Positions 15,711-27,361 are shown, counted from the first letter of the stretch. The stretch is DNA of 64,000 bases from Microbispora catharanthi (GCF_006334915.2 NZ_VDMA02000016.1:62001-126000), one strand, 5' to 3'. Notes: generated from the sequence alone by a model not told the origin. Numbers and translations: made by a program.

Positions 15711-17069
15711 ATGAACACCGGCCACAACGCGGACGACGGCCCGGCCGGCCACCGCGACAACCGCCACAACCGCGACAACCGCCACAACCGCGATGACCGC
15801 CACAACCGCGATGACCGCCACAACCGCGATGACCGCGACCAGGGCGACGACCGCGACGTTCCCGATGACCTCAGCGGCCTCGGCGGTCTCGGCGGCCTTG
15901 ACGGCGACGCCGCGTCCCGCCTGCTGCGGCTGTTCGAGGGGCAGCGACTGACGCCCGTGCAGCGCAGGATCGCCCACTGCCTCGCGCAGCACGCCGCCGA
16001 GGCGCCGTTCCTGTCGAGCATCGAAGTGGCCGAGTTGGCCGGGGTCAGCCAGCCGTCGGTGACCCGCTTCGCGATGGCGCTGGGCTACAGCGGATACCCC
16101 GGCCTCCGGCGCAGGTTCCGCGAGCTGGGCGTGCGGCCCGGCCGGGGATGGGACGGCACCGGCCGGAACGGGGAGGACGCCGGTCCGGATGCCGGCCCCT
16201 CCGCGCGCGCGGCTGCCCTCCGGCTCCCCGACGCCGGTGCGGCCGTGCGGAGCGGGGGCCGAGAGGGGGTCGGGGAGACGCTTCCTGCGACGGCGGAGGA
16301 CTCTCGTCGCCCGTCGTCGCGACCCGGCGCGCCCGCGCGCCCGACGCCTCAGGATCCCGCCGCCCAGAATCCCGCCGCCCAGAATCCCGCCGCCCAGAAT
16401 CCCGCGGCCCAGAATCCCGTCACCGCGGATCCCGTCCCCCTGGGTCCCGCGCCCGCGGATCACGATCCCGGCCTGGATCGGGCAACGGGCCCGGGTGGCG
16501 AATACCGGCGGGCCGTGCTGGCGGAGATCGAGAACCTGCGTGCCCTCGCCCGGTCGCTCGACGACCCCGGACCCGTCGCCGCGGCCGCCCGCCTGCTCGC
16601 CGCCTCGCGGCCGCTGCCGGTGCTGGGCCTGCGGGCCGCCGCGGCCCAGGCCGCCGGGTTCGCCTACTTTGCGGCGAAGGTCCACCCCGACGTACGGCCT
16701 CTGCACGAGGCGGGGTCGCTCCTGGCCGACCGTGTCGAGCAGGCGGCGGCGGCCGGGGCGACGGCTTTGCTGTGCTTCGCCCTGCCGCGCTACCCGGCCG
16801 AACTGGTGGACGCCCTCCGGACCGCCCGCACCGCCGGGCTGGCCGTCGTCACGGTCGCGGACCGGCGGGTGCCGTCCCTCGCCGCTCTGTCGCACGTTCT
16901 GCTCACCGCCGCGGTGGGCACGCACCTGGTGTTCGACACGGCGTGCGCGCCGATGATGCTCGGCCGGGTGCTGCTCGAGGCGATGTGCGACGAACTGCCC
17001 GGGGCGCAGGCCCGCCTGGAGGCGTTCGAGGCATCGGCCACCGCCCGTGGAGTGTTTCTCATTGACTGA
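15711..17069 (+). CDS. RpiR/MurR-family regulator, probable histidine-utilisation control
   Basis: About 452 residues. An RpiR-type HTH lies at about 65-140 ([40 protein letters not shown]) and a SIS sugar-phosphate-type sensor domain at about 270-430 ([39 protein letters not shown]). Two low-complexity parts are inserted: an N-terminal Asp/Arg/Asn/His tract and a linker with [17 protein letters not shown] before the SIS domain. ATG 15711 follows GAGGGGACG; GTG 15651 and ATG 15666 are in frame but overlap a candidate operator. The gene is 78 bases before hutU, with a similar operator between. Confidence 0.85.
   Translation: MNTGHNADDGPAGHRDNRHNRDNRHNRDDRHNRDDRHNRDDRDQGDDRDVPDDLSGLGGLGGLDGDAASRLLRLFEGQRLTPVQRRIAHCLAQHAAEAPFLSSIEVAELAGVSQPSVTRFAMALGYSGYPGLRRRFRELGVRPGRGWDGTGRNGEDAGPDAGPSARAAALRLPDAGAAVRSGGREGVGETLPATAEDSRRPSSRPGAPARPTPQDPAAQNPAAQNPAAQNPAAQNPVTADPVPLGPAPADHDPGLDRATGPGGEYRRAVLAEIENLRALARSLDDPGPVAAAARLLAASRPLPVLGLRAAAAQAAGFAYFAAKVHPDVRPLHEAGSLLADRVEQAAAAGATALLCFALPRYPAELVDALRTARTAGLAVVTVADRRVPSLAALSHVLLTAAVGTHLVFDTACAPMMLGRVLLEAMCDELPGAQARLEAFEASATARGVFLID
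15752..15837 (+). repeat. 18-bp tandem repeat in the RpiR N-terminus
   Basis: About five near-identical copies of CCGCCACAACCGCGATGA encode the repeating hexapeptide HNRDDR. The unit is a multiple of three, so copy-number change keeps the frame. The tract precedes the DNA-binding domain and is likely disordered. Confidence 0.85.
16350..16424 (+). repeat. 15-bp tandem repeat in the RpiR interdomain linker
   Basis: About five copies of CAGAATCCCGCCGCC and variants encode QNPAA repeats between the HTH and SIS domains. The frame is preserved. Confidence 0.85.
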
Positions 17070-17082
17070 ATCTATTCATTCA
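17067..17082. promoter_or_regulatory. Candidate RpiR operator before hutU
   Basis: TGAATCTATTCATTCA contains the perfect dyad TGAAT-CT-ATTCA and overlaps the stop codon of the RpiR gene. It lies about 65 bases before the hutU GTG. A 12/16 match exists in the opposite orientation at 15655-15670. Position and recurrence suggest the RpiR protein binds here. Confidence 0.5.
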
Positions 17083-17146
17083 CCCAGGATGGATGAGACT
17101 CGCTGAATGGGACCATGCGCCGCGCGCGCGGGTGGAAGGAGGACTC

Positions 17147-18913
17147 GTGGCCGACGACGGCGGCAGCGCCCTCGACGACGGCGCTCTCGACAACAGGGCT
17201 CCACGCGACAGGGCTTTCGACAACCGGGCTTCCGGCGACCGGGCTCCCATCCGAGCTCCACGCGGCGGCACCCTGAACACGCGCGGCTGGCAGCAGGAGG
17301 CCGCCCTGCGCATGCTCATGAACAACCTCGACCCCGAGGTCGCCGAGCATCCGGAGCGGCTCGTCGTCTACGGCGGCAGCGGCAAGGCTGCCCGCGACTG
17401 GCCGTCGTACGACGCCATCGTGCGCGAGCTCACCACCCTGCGGGCCGACGAGACGCTGCTGGTGCAGTCGGGCCGGCCGGTCGGCGTGATGACCACCCAC
17501 GAGTGGGCTCCCCGGGTGCTCATCGCCAACTCGAACCTCGTCGGCGACTGGGCGACGTGGCCGGAGTTCCGGCGGCTGGAGCGGCTCGGGCTCACGATGT
17601 ACGGGCAGATGACGGCCGGTTCGTGGATCTACATCGGCACTCAGGGCATCCTGCAGGGGACGTACGAGACGTTCGCGGCGGTCGCGGCCAAGCGGTTCGG
17701 CGGCAGTCTCGCGGGGACGATCACGCTCACCGCCGGGCTCGGCGGCATGGGCGGCGCGCAGCCGCTCGCGGTCACGATGAACGGCGGCGTGGCGATCTGC
17801 GTGGACTGCGATCCGCGCAGCGTCGATCGCCGGATCGGCCACCGCTACCTCGACGTCCGGGCCGAGAGCCTGGACGAGGCGCTGCGCCTTGCGTACGAGG
17901 CCAGGGACGCGCGCCGCCCGCTGTCGATCGGGGTCGTGGCCAACGCGGCCGAGGCCGTGCCCGCCCTGCTGGCGGGGGGTGCGGAGATCGACATCGTGAC
18001 CGACCAGACCAGCGCGCACGACCCGCTGGCCTACCTGCCGCTGGGCGTCGCGTTCGAGGACATGGCCGCGCTGGCGCGCAAGGACCCCGAGGGCTTCACC
18101 CGCCGGGCCCGCGAGTCGATGGCCCGGCATGTCGAGGCGATGGTCGGCTTCCAGGACGCGGGCGCGGAGGTGTTCGACTACGGCAACTCGATCAGAGGCG
18201 AGGCGAGCCTCGCCGGATATGCCCGGGCGTTCGATTTCCCGGGATTCGTGCCGGCCTACATCCGGCCGCTGTTCTGCGAGGGGAAGGGCCCGTTCCGGTG
18301 GGCGGCGCTGTCCGGCGACCCGGCCGACATCGCGACGACCGACCGTGCGATCCTCGATCTCTTCCCCGACAACGAACCGCTGGCCCGGTGGATCCGGATG
18401 GCGGGGGAGCGGGTGCGGTTCCAGGGCCTGCCCGCGCGGATCTGCTGGCTGGGGTACGGCGAGCGCGACCGGGCCGGCGAGCGGTTCAACGACCTCGTCG
18501 CCTCAGGGGAGATCTCCGCGCCCATCGTGATCGGGCGCGACCACCTCGACTGCGGCTCGGTCGCCTCGCCCTACCGCGAGACGGAGGGCATGCTGGACGG
18601 CTCCGACGCGATCGCCGACTGGCCGCTGCTCAACGCCATGGTCAACGTCGCCTCCGGCGCGTCCTGGGTGTCGATCCACCACGGCGGCGGGGTCGGCATC
18701 GGCCGTTCCATCCACGCCGGACAGGTCACCGTCGCCGACGGCACGCCGCTGGCGGGGGAGAAGATCCGCCGGGTGCTGACCAACGACCCCGGCATGGGCG
18801 TGATCCGGCACGTGGACGCCGGATACGACCGGGCCGCCGAGGTCGCCCGGGAGCGCGGCGTACGCGTTCCGATGGCCGAGGCGGAGCCGGCCGGCCCCGA
18901 CGCCGATGTCTGA
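17147..18913 (+). CDS. hutU: Urocanate hydratase
   Basis: A 588-residue enzyme converting urocanate to 4-imidazolone-5-propionate with NAD, the second step of histidine breakdown. The conserved core is complete: [17 protein letters not shown], the NAD segment [20 protein letters not shown], the catalytic-cysteine motif [20 protein letters not shown] and [15 protein letters not shown]. The first 45 residues before RAPRGG are an unusual extension with repeated DNRAP/RDRA units. GTG 17147 follows GAAGGAGGA. It overlaps the next gene by eight bases, so the two are co-translated. No hutH or hutI is visible nearby. Confidence 0.96.
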   Translation: MADDGGSALDDGALDNRAPRDRAFDNRASGDRAPIRAPRGGTLNTRGWQQEAALRMLMNNLDPEVAEHPERLVVYGGSGKAARDWPSYDAIVRELTTLRADETLLVQSGRPVGVMTTHEWAPRVLIANSNLVGDWATWPEFRRLERLGLTMYGQMTAGSWIYIGTQGILQGTYETFAAVAAKRFGGSLAGTITLTAGLGGMGGAQPLAVTMNGGVAICVDCDPRSVDRRIGHRYLDVRAESLDEALRLAYEARDARRPLSIGVVANAAEAVPALLAGGAEIDIVTDQTSAHDPLAYLPLGVAFEDMAALARKDPEGFTRRARESMARHVEAMVGFQDAGAEVFDYGNSIRGEASLAGYARAFDFPGFVPAYIRPLFCEGKGPFRWAALSGDPADIATTDRAILDLFPDNEPLARWIRMAGERVRFQGLPARICWLGYGERDRAGERFNDLVASGEISAPIVIGRDHLDCGSVASPYRETEGMLDGSDAIADWPLLNAMVNVASGASWVSIHHGGGVGIGRSIHAGQVTVADGTPLAGEKIRRVLTNDPGMGVIRHVDAGYDRAAEVARERGVRVPMAEAEPAGPDADV

Positions 18914-20153
18914 GGGGGCGGCGCGGGTCCTGCCGGAGGAGGTGGCGGACGGCTTCCGCCGGATGTGGCGCGACCTGCTCCCCGTGGGCCGGTGCGACGC
19001 GACGGGCGGCTACCGCCGGCACGCCTGGACGGCGGCCGACGCGGAGTGCCGGGCCTGGTTCGCCGAACAGGCCCGGGAGCGTGGCCTGACGTACGAGACC
19101 GACGGCAACGGCAACCAGTGGGCCTGGCTGGGAGATCCCACGGCGGGTGACGCCGTGGTGACCGGCTCCCACCTGGACTCGGTGCCCGACGGCGGGGCGT
19201 ACGACGGCCCGCTGGGCGTGGTGGGAGCGTTCGCCGCGCTCGACGCGCTGCGGGCGCGCGGGCTCCGGCCGGAGCGGCCGCTGGCGGTGGTGAACTTCAC
19301 CGAGGAGGAGGGTGCCAGATTCGGCCTCGCCTGCCTGGGATCGCGGCTGATGACCGGAGCCGTCCGCCCGGAGACGGCGGGGGCGCTGCGCGACGCGGAC
19401 GGCGTCACCCTGACGGCGGCGATGGAGCGGGCGGGACGCGATCCGGCGTCCACCGGGCGTGACGACGAGCGCCTCGCGCGGATCGGCGCGTTCGTGGAAC
19501 TGCACGTGGAGCAGGGCCGCCACCTCGCCGCCACGCCGCACCCGGTCGGCGTCGCCTCCGCGATCTGGCCGCACGGCCGCTGGCGTTTCGACTTCCGCGG
19601 GGAGGCCAACCACGCCGGGACCACCCGGCTGGAGGACCGGCGCGATCCCATGCCGGTGTACGCGGCGGCGGTGCTGGCCGCCCGGGCGAACGCCGAGCGC
19701 CTGGGGGCCCTGGCCACCTTCGGCAGGATCAGGGTCGAGCCCAACGGCACCAACGCCATCGCGTCGCTGGTCAGCGCCTGGCTCGACTGCCGGGCGCCGG
19801 ACGCCGCCCTGCTGGACAGGCTCGTCGAGGAGACGGCCCGGGCGGCCGAGGGGGCCGAGGTGATCCGGGAGTCCTACACGGCGGTCGTGAACTTCGACGT
19901 GCCCCTGCGTGACCGCGTCGCGCGCGTACTGGGCGGCGCGCCCGTGCTGCCCACGGGGGCGGGACACGACGCGGGCATCCTCGCCGGCGAGGTCCCGGCG
20001 GCCATGCTGTTCGTGCGCAATCCCACGGGCGTCTCGCACTCACCGTACGAGCACGCCGAGGAGGCCGACTGCCTCGCCGGGGTCGCCGCCCTCGCCGCCG
20101 TCCTGGAGGACCTGCTCACGTCGGCCGCCGACGGCCTCGACGCGGCTCGCTGA
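18906..20153 (+). CDS. M20-family amidohydrolase (allantoate amidohydrolase-like), hut-linked
   Basis: A 415-residue zinc-dependent hydrolase. Key residues are in [40 protein letters not shown] and [12 protein letters not shown]. The family includes allantoate amidohydrolase, N-carbamoyl-amino acid hydrolases and ureidoglycolate enzymes. In actinobacteria such a gene commonly follows hutU, and by context it may hydrolyse a formimino- or N-formyl-glutamate intermediate rather than allantoate. Start ATG 18906 overlaps the hutU stop. A hairpin 11 bases after its stop probably ends the operon. Confidence 0.85.
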   Translation: MSEGAARVLPEEVADGFRRMWRDLLPVGRCDATGGYRRHAWTAADAECRAWFAEQARERGLTYETDGNGNQWAWLGDPTAGDAVVTGSHLDSVPDGGAYDGPLGVVGAFAALDALRARGLRPERPLAVVNFTEEEGARFGLACLGSRLMTGAVRPETAGALRDADGVTLTAAMERAGRDPASTGRDDERLARIGAFVELHVEQGRHLAATPHPVGVASAIWPHGRWRFDFRGEANHAGTTRLEDRRDPMPVYAAAVLAARANAERLGALATFGRIRVEPNGTNAIASLVSAWLDCRAPDAALLDRLVEETARAAEGAEVIRESYTAVVNFDVPLRDRVARVLGGAPVLPTGAGHDAGILAGEVPAAMLFVRNPTGVSHSPYEHAEEADCLAGVAALAAVLEDLLTSAADGLDAAR

Positions 20154-20494
20154 GCGCGCGGACGGCCTCGCCACGGGCGAGGCGGAGGCGGTCGTGAGGA
20201 CCTTCGAGGTCATGGAAGCAACAATTGGAATCCCAAATCGGGGGAATTCGCTCCGGGTCTCGGCAAAGCCGTAATCGCCGACCTGTTCGAGTGGAGGCAG
20301 ACATCCCCGCACTTTCGGGCCCATGTGCTTTTTGATGCCAAAAATTCTTATTTGCCCCCTGATGGGTGACTGGGGCGTTTGTTGCCTCTAGCGTGAGAAT
20401 CAGGGTCCAGATCCAGGGTTCGATGGATCGATTCGAGCTCCGTGAATTCGGATGTCGTCCGCTTTCTCGTCACGGAGCCGACGGAGGGATACCC
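20154..20494. other. Intergenic region, leader of the His/Gln-rich gene
   Basis: After the hut operon hairpin this region is less G/C-rich than its surroundings, with AT-rich patches at 20329-20352. It probably holds the promoter of the downstream secreted protein, but I could not settle on -10/-35 elements. I looked for known riboswitch cores and found none that fit. Confidence 0.4.
20165..20183 (+). terminator. Hairpin after the hut operon
   Basis: GCCTCGCC at 20165-20172 pairs exactly with GGCGAGGC at 20176-20183 around loop ACG, 11 bases past the stop of the amidohydrolase gene. No T-run follows. Confidence 0.55.
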
Positions 20495-20842
20495 ATGTTC
20501 AAAGAAGCATTGGCTGCTGCCGTCATGACGGCTTCGGCCCTCGTCGTCCCTGTCGCGATGCAGACGCAGCCGGCCAACGCCGCCGGCACGACCGAGCAGG
20601 TCATCCGGCCGTCCACCACGGGGGACTGCCCGGGAGGCAGATGCCGCGGCAGGCACCACCATCACCGTCACTACCGTCACCACCGCCACCATCGGGGGGA
20701 GTTACCGCAGCAGCAGCAGCAACAACAGCAACAGCAACAGGGCCGCGGCGGTCAGCAACAGCAGCAGCAGCAACAGCAGCAGCAACAACAACAGCAACAG
20801 CACGGCCGTGGGGGTCAGCAGCAGCAACAGCAGCAGCAGTGA
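20495..20842 (+). CDS. Small secreted His-rich, polyglutamine protein
   Basis: A 115-residue protein with a signal peptide (MFKEALAAAVMTASALVVP, probable cleavage after PANA). The mature chain has a CPGGRC cysteine pair, a basic His cluster (RHHHHRHYRHHRHHR, nine His) and three pure Gln runs of 11, 16 and 8 separated by GRGG and HGRGG. I know no described family with this layout. The His cluster could bind metals or a surface, and the Gln runs could promote self-association. Codon 70 is TTA, a rare codon that in Streptomyces links translation to the bldA tRNA. A GGAGGGA ribosome site precedes ATG 20495, and a classic terminator follows. Confidence 0.8.
   Translation: MFKEALAAAVMTASALVVPVAMQTQPANAAGTTEQVIRPSTTGDCPGGRCRGRHHHHRHYRHHRHHRGELPQQQQQQQQQQQGRGGQQQQQQQQQQQQQQQQHGRGGQQQQQQQQ
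20708..20839 (+). repeat. CAG/CAA tract encoding three Gln runs
   Basis: Mixed CAG and CAA codons encode Gln11, Gln16 and Gln8, interrupted by two Gly/Arg spacers. Mixed codon use suggests the runs are kept at protein level rather than being a recent slippage product. Confidence 0.9.
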
Positions 20843-20876
20843 CCCAATGACCGTCCATCGTGCCTGATCAACCCTG

Positions 20877-20906
20877 TGCCCCGCGTATCGCCTCGCGGGG
20901 CATTTT
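20877..20906 (+). terminator. Rho-independent terminator after the His/Gln-rich gene
   Basis: A perfect 9-bp stem (TGCCCCGCG at 20877-20885 with 20894-20902), an 8-base loop and TTTT directly after. This is the clearest intrinsic terminator in the window. Confidence 0.85.
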
Positions 20907-20979
20907 CCGTCGCCGGCGGACGCGGGCCCGGCGCACCGAAGGCGGCGCCGGGCCAGAGAGGCCGGATCGAGTGGGACCG

Positions 20980-23409
<2,430 letters not shown>

Positions 23410-23612
23410 GATCCTGATCCGCCTTCTTCCGAGTCCGCCCTCTCCGGGGGCCACCCTCTCCGGAGGCTCTCATTCTGCCGGATCCGCCGGGCCCCCTCGC
23501 TCCACCTGTGGACAACCCGTGCGGGCCGCGATGTCGGATGCCACCGCCATCGAATCCTCCGCCCGGCCATTGGAGGAGAAAGGACGACGGGCTTGTCGCC
23601 CTTGTCGTGCAT

Positions 23613-23925
23613 ATGGATCCCGGTATGCCGCTCGACACGGACACGAGGCGATTCCGGCCCGCGACGCAGTGGGAATCGCGCGGCGACGGCTCACGCGTTC
23701 TGTACGACCAGAACGAGCCCGAATGCCTGTACGGCAGCTGGGGCACCCTCAAGGAACGGCGCCGGGAGACCTATTGCGGCGCCTTGCACAGCGGCGCGAC
23801 ATCGCGCCGCACGGAGACGCACTCCCTGTTCGAGGGAGCCGTCACCCTGACCGAATACCGCGATCCATTCGACGACGGCGTGCGCTTCGTGCTCGAAAGG
23901 ATCCGTGAGCCGGGACCCGGGCGAC
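23613..23925 (+). pseudogene. Coding-like stretch without its own stop, hypothetical
   Basis: From ATG 23613 the frame shows actinomycete-like codon use for about 100 residues, for example GDGSRVLYDQNEPECLYGSW, ETHSLFEGAVTLTEYRDPF and DGVRFVLERIREPG. It then runs into a 10-bp tandem repeat and stays open to a stop at 24579-24581, but that extension is antisense to a convincing minus-strand gene. A unit length of 10 would change frame with each copy, so the 3' end may have been lost by repeat change. No family recognised; it may also be a chance open frame. Confidence 0.35.
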
Positions 23926-23930
23926 CTCCA

Positions 23931-23970
23931 CCGGCCTCCGCCGGCCTCCGCCGGCCTCCGCCGGCCTCCA
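23931..23970. repeat. Four tandem copies of a 10-bp unit
   Basis: CCGGCCTCCG is repeated exactly three times, then CCGGCCTCCA. It lies at the end of the coding-like stretch above and 30 bases from the stop of the zinc-ribbon gene. Confidence 0.95.
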
Positions 23971-23999
23971 CCGGAGGACGCCGCGGCCCGGGCGCATGC

Positions 24000-24401
24000 T
24001 CAGCGGACGTGGAGCCGCTCGTACAGACCGGCGCCGGTCAGCAGCAGGAGCGCGAGGGTGAGCAGCGCGTGCGACGCGAACGGCGCGCCCCGGGCAGGTG
24101 TCTCGCCGGCCGGGGCCTTCACCGCGGGCCGGCCCAGCGTGATCTCCGGATGGTGGGCCAGGTAGCCGGTCGGGAACGTGGTCACGGTCCCGCAGCCGCA
24201 TCCTGGGCAGGTCATCCCGGACCAGGGCGGCTGGACGGCCACGTCGTCCCGCGTCCACACCACGACGTCGACGCCCTGCTCGTCGCGCGCGCGGTGGACG
24301 ACATACTCCTCCTCCCAGACGCGCAGGCAGTGCAGGCACTCGAACGGCCACGTCTCCCTGGCGCTGATTGCCTCCCGCACCGGTACCACCCCCGAACTCA
24401 C
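24000..24401 (-). CDS. Zinc-ribbon protein with C-terminal membrane helix
   Basis: A 133-residue protein. Two cysteine pairs, FECLHCLRVWEEEY (about 20-34) and CPGCGCGTVTTFP (about 65-77), fit a treble-clef or zinc-ribbon site. A helix near the C-terminus (HALLTLALLLLTGAGLYE) would anchor it with the zinc part in the cytoplasm. The function is unknown. GTG 24401 is used; a GGAGG lies very close upstream, so a start a few codons downstream is possible. It lies downstream of the upstream minus-strand recQ gene's end by about 100 bases. Confidence 0.72.
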   Translation of the reverse strand: MSSGVVPVREAISARETWPFECLHCLRVWEEEYVVHRARDEQGVDVVVWTRDDVAVQPPWSGMTCPGCGCGTVTTFPTGYLAHHPEITLGRPAVKAPAGETPARGAPFASHALLTLALLLLTGAGLYERLHVR

Positions 24402-24434
24402 GACCTCCGCCTACGAGTCTCAACACAGGGTGAA

Positions 24435-24449
24435 ACCACTGCAAGTGGT
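24435..24449. promoter_or_regulatory. Perfect inverted repeat upstream of the zinc-ribbon gene
   Basis: ACCACT-GCA-AGTGGT, with 6-bp arms and a 3-base centre, lies 34 bases before the GTG at 24401. Position fits an operator; the binding protein is unknown. Confidence 0.35.
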
Positions 24450-24504
24450 GCGAAGGACACGAACAGTAATGATTGCCCAGTCGGGCGGTGCTTCTCGTGC
24501 TCCG

Positions 24505-26253
24505 TCAGACCACCTCGAGCAGCTCGTCGACCAGGCCGAGCGCCAGCGTCTTGTAGCCCACGGAGTCGAACAGCACGGTGATCCGGTCCTGCTCGCGGCT
24601 CATCACGATCCCGTGTCCCCACTCGGCGTGCCGTACGTTCGCGTGCATGGGGAACCGCCCGTCGCCGGTCTCCGGCGGGGTCGCAGTCCCGGAGCGGCAG
24701 GTGTCGCAGTCGCCGCACGACCGCTCGTACGGCTCGCCGAAGTACTCCAGCAGGAAGCGGCGCCGGCAGCCGGTCGTCTCCGCGTAGCCGCGCATCATCT
24801 CCAGCCGGGAGTCCTCCATCCGGTGCCGGAGATCGTCGATCTCCACCGCGCGGGCGGCGGCCTCGTCCGGCGGCGGGCCGTCCGGCGCGTAGTGCAGGGC
24901 GCCACCGTGGCTGACCTCGACCGCGCCCGCCCGTTCCAGCAGGTTGACGTGCGAGGTCAGCCTGGCGGTCCCGATGTCGAGGAGCTCGCGCAGGTCGGCG
25001 GCGGCCACCTCCCCGCCGTGCTCGTGGACCAGCGTCGCGACGCGCCGCATCAGGGCCTCGTCCGCGCGGCCCGAGGCGAAGAACTTGCGCAGCCCCAGGT
25101 CCTCGGGCCGGTAGAACAGCACGGTCTCGGCCGGGTTGCCGTCCCGGCCGGCCCGGCCGATCTCCTGGTAGTACGCGTCGAGCGACTCGGGGGGCGCGGC
25201 GTGCAGCACGTAGCGCACGTCGTGCTTGTCGATGCCCATCCCGAAGGCCGAGGTCGCCACGACGGTGTCGAGGTCGTCGTCCTGGAACCGCTCGTGGATG
25301 CGGCGGCGTTCCTTCGTCTTCATCCCCGCGTGGTACGCCTCGGCCCGGCGGCCGCGCTCCTTCAGCAGGTCGGCGTACTCCTCGGCCTGGCGCCGCGTCG
25401 CGACGTAGACCAGCCCCACGCCGTTCAGCCCGGCGGCGTGGTCGGCCAGGGCCCTGCGCTTGTCGTCGTCGCTCGTGAACCGGTGGACCTCGAGATGCAG
25501 GTTGGGCCGGTCGAATCCCCGCACGATCTGCTGGGCCCCGATCAGGCCGAGCGATTCGACGATCTCCTCGCGGACGGTCGGCGCGGCCGTGGCCGTCATC
25601 GCGATCACCGGGGGATGGCCCAGACGCTCGATGACCTTGCCGAGCCGCAGATACTCCGGCCGGAAGTCGTGGCCCCAGGTGGACACGCAGTGCGCCTCGT
25701 CCACGGCGATCAGGGAGGGCCGGGCCTGGGCCAGCCGCTCGACCACCTCGGGCTTGGCGAGCTGCTCCGGCGACAGGAACACGTACTCGGCGTCGCCCGC
25801 GGTGACCTGGTCGAGCCCCGCCTCGACCGAGCCGGCCGAGTTGACCGCCACCGCGCCCGCGGCCCCCGCCTTGAGCAGGCCCATGACCTGGTCGCGCTGC
25901 AGGGCGATGAGAGGCGAGACGATGACCGTCGGGCCCTCGAGGAGCAAGCCGGGCACCTGGTAGACGGCCGACTTGCCGCCGCCGGTCGGCATCACCAGCA
26001 GCACGTCGCGTCCCGCGAGCAGGAGCTCCATCGCCTCCTGCTGGCCCGGGCGCAGCTGCTGCCAGCCGAAGGCCTCCCTGGCCGTGGCCCGCAGGCGCCT
26101 GCCCCTGCGTCCGTAATGCCGGCCGAAGCGGCCCCCCGCCCAGCCTCTGGCCCAGCTTCCCGACCAGTCCCTCGACCAGCCGCCTCCCGTGCCGCCGAGC
26201 CTGTCACCGGCCCTTCCACCGGACAGGCCCCCATACCTCTGCCTGACGCTCAT
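24505..26253 (-). CDS. recQ: RecQ-type ATP-dependent DNA helicase
   Basis: A 582-residue superfamily 2 helicase. Motifs in order: LRPGQQEAMELLLAGRD, Walker A MPTGGGKSAVYQ, VSPLIALQRDQV, DEAH box AVDEAHCVSTWGHDFR, MTATAAPTVREEI, and TSAFGMGIDKHDVRYVLHAA with YYQEIGRAGRDG. The RecQ zinc site is intact: a Cys in TTGCRRRF then CGDCDTC. There is no HRDC domain; instead a 50-residue C-terminal segment (HANVRHAEWGHGIVMSREQD) of a small beta-type domain. The first 55 residues are Gly/Arg-rich and variable. ATG 26253 is used. It unwinds DNA in recombination and repair. Confidence 0.93.
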   Translation of the reverse strand: MSVRQRYGGLSGGRAGDRLGGTGGGWSRDWSGSWARGWAGGRFGRHYGRRGRRLRATAREAFGWQQLRPGQQEAMELLLAGRDVLLVMPTGGGKSAVYQVPGLLLEGPTVIVSPLIALQRDQVMGLLKAGAAGAVAVNSAGSVEAGLDQVTAGDAEYVFLSPEQLAKPEVVERLAQARPSLIAVDEAHCVSTWGHDFRPEYLRLGKVIERLGHPPVIAMTATAAPTVREEIVESLGLIGAQQIVRGFDRPNLHLEVHRFTSDDDKRRALADHAAGLNGVGLVYVATRRQAEEYADLLKERGRRAEAYHAGMKTKERRRIHERFQDDDLDTVVATSAFGMGIDKHDVRYVLHAAPPESLDAYYQEIGRAGRDGNPAETVLFYRPEDLGLRKFFASGRADEALMRRVATLVHEHGGEVAAADLRELLDIGTARLTSHVNLLERAGAVEVSHGGALHYAPDGPPPDEAAARAVEIDDLRHRMEDSRLEMMRGYAETTGCRRRFLLEYFGEPYERSCGDCDTCRSGTATPPETGDGRFPMHANVRHAEWGHGIVMSREQDRITVLFDSVGYKTLALGLVDELLEVV

Positions 26254-26347
26254 TCCACCGCACCCCCTCGCCCGATCGGCCTGCAACTACCCGAGCGGAA
26301 AGGGCCGAACCGGAATAGCGTCACGGACCCGGCGGCTTAGAGCCGGT

Positions 26348-27361
26348 ATGAGAGCGATCGTGTATTCCGAGACCGGTGACAGCGGTGTCCTGCGCCTGAC
26401 CGACCGGCCGGTGCCCGAGCCGGGGCCCGGAGAGGTACGCGTGCGAGTGGTGCGCTCGGGCGTCAATCCGACCGATTGGAAGGCGCGGCGCGGCGCGTTG
26501 AGCCATCCGGAGGCCGTGCCCAACCAGGACGGCGCCGGAATCGTGGACGCCGCCGGGCCGGGCGTGACAGGAGTGGCACCGGGAGACCGCGTGTGGCTGT
26601 GGGAGGCCGCCTGGGGGCGGCCGGACGGCACCGCGCAGGAGTACGTCGTCCTGCCCGAACGGCAGGTCGTGCCGCTGCCGGGCGGGGCCTCCCTCGACCT
26701 CGGCGCGAGTCTCGGCATCCCCGCGCTGACCGCGCATCGCTGCCTGACCGTGGCCGAGGGCGGGCCGGACCGGCTCGCCCCCGGGGCCCTCGACGGCAGG
26801 ACCGTCCTGGTCGCGGGTGGCGCCGGGGCCGTGGGCAACGCGGCGATCCAGCTCGCCCGCTGGGCCGGGGCGACCGTGGTGACCACGGTCAGCGGGCCGG
26901 AGAAGGCGGCGCTGGCCCGGGCCGCGGGGGCGCACCACGTGGTCGACTACCGCACCGGGGATCCGGCGGCGGCGATCCGCGCCGTGGCCCCGCAGGGCGC
27001 CGACATCGTGGTGGAGGTCGCGCCGGCGCCGAACGCCGCCCTGGACAGGGCGGTCACCGCGCCGCAGGGGGTCGTCGCGGTGTACGCCAACAACGGGGGA
27101 GACGAGGTCGCGCTTTCGGTGCGCGAGCTGTTCACCCGCAACATCCGTTACCAGTTCGTCCTCGTCTACACCGTGCCCGACGCCGCCAAGGACGCCGCCG
27201 TGGCGGACGTGCGCGCGGCGGTCGAGGCGGGCGCGCTGCGGGTGGGGGAGGAGGCCGGGCTGCCCCTCCACCACTTCCCGCTGGAGCGCACGGCGGACGC
27301 CCACGACGCGGTCGAGTCGGGTGCGGTCGGCAAGGTGCTCGTGGACGTCGCACCGGAGTGA
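26348..27361 (+). CDS. NADPH:quinone reductase-like zinc-free MDR oxidoreductase
   Basis: A 337-residue medium-chain dehydrogenase/reductase. The N-terminal GroES-like domain has MRAIVYSETGDSGVLRLTDR and VNPTDWKARRG; the Rossmann part has TVLVAGGAGAVGNAAIQLAR (about 155-175), typical of quinone oxidoreductases that bind NADPH and lack zinc. It likely reduces a quinone or an enone. Start ATG 26348 follows the gene's own short leader; it is divergent from recQ across 94 bases. No clear operon partner. Confidence 0.88.
   Translation: MRAIVYSETGDSGVLRLTDRPVPEPGPGEVRVRVVRSGVNPTDWKARRGALSHPEAVPNQDGAGIVDAAGPGVTGVAPGDRVWLWEAAWGRPDGTAQEYVVLPERQVVPLPGGASLDLGASLGIPALTAHRCLTVAEGGPDRLAPGALDGRTVLVAGGAGAVGNAAIQLARWAGATVVTTVSGPEKAALARAAGAHHVVDYRTGDPAAAIRAVAPQGADIVVEVAPAPNAALDRAVTAPQGVVAVYANNGGDEVALSVRELFTRNIRYQFVLVYTVPDAAKDAAVADVRAAVEAGALRVGEEAGLPLHHFPLERTADAHDAVESGAVGKVLVDVAPE

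Noticed and set aside
20200..20480. Possible riboswitch before the His/Gln-rich gene
   Set aside because: Compared by eye with cores of c-di-AMP, ZTP, cobalamin, SAM and glycine riboswitches; none fitted beyond a few bases.
23508..24581. Full-length 357-codon gene across 23508-24581
   Set aside because: The second half is antisense to the zinc-ribbon gene, whose cysteine motifs and helix are convincing.
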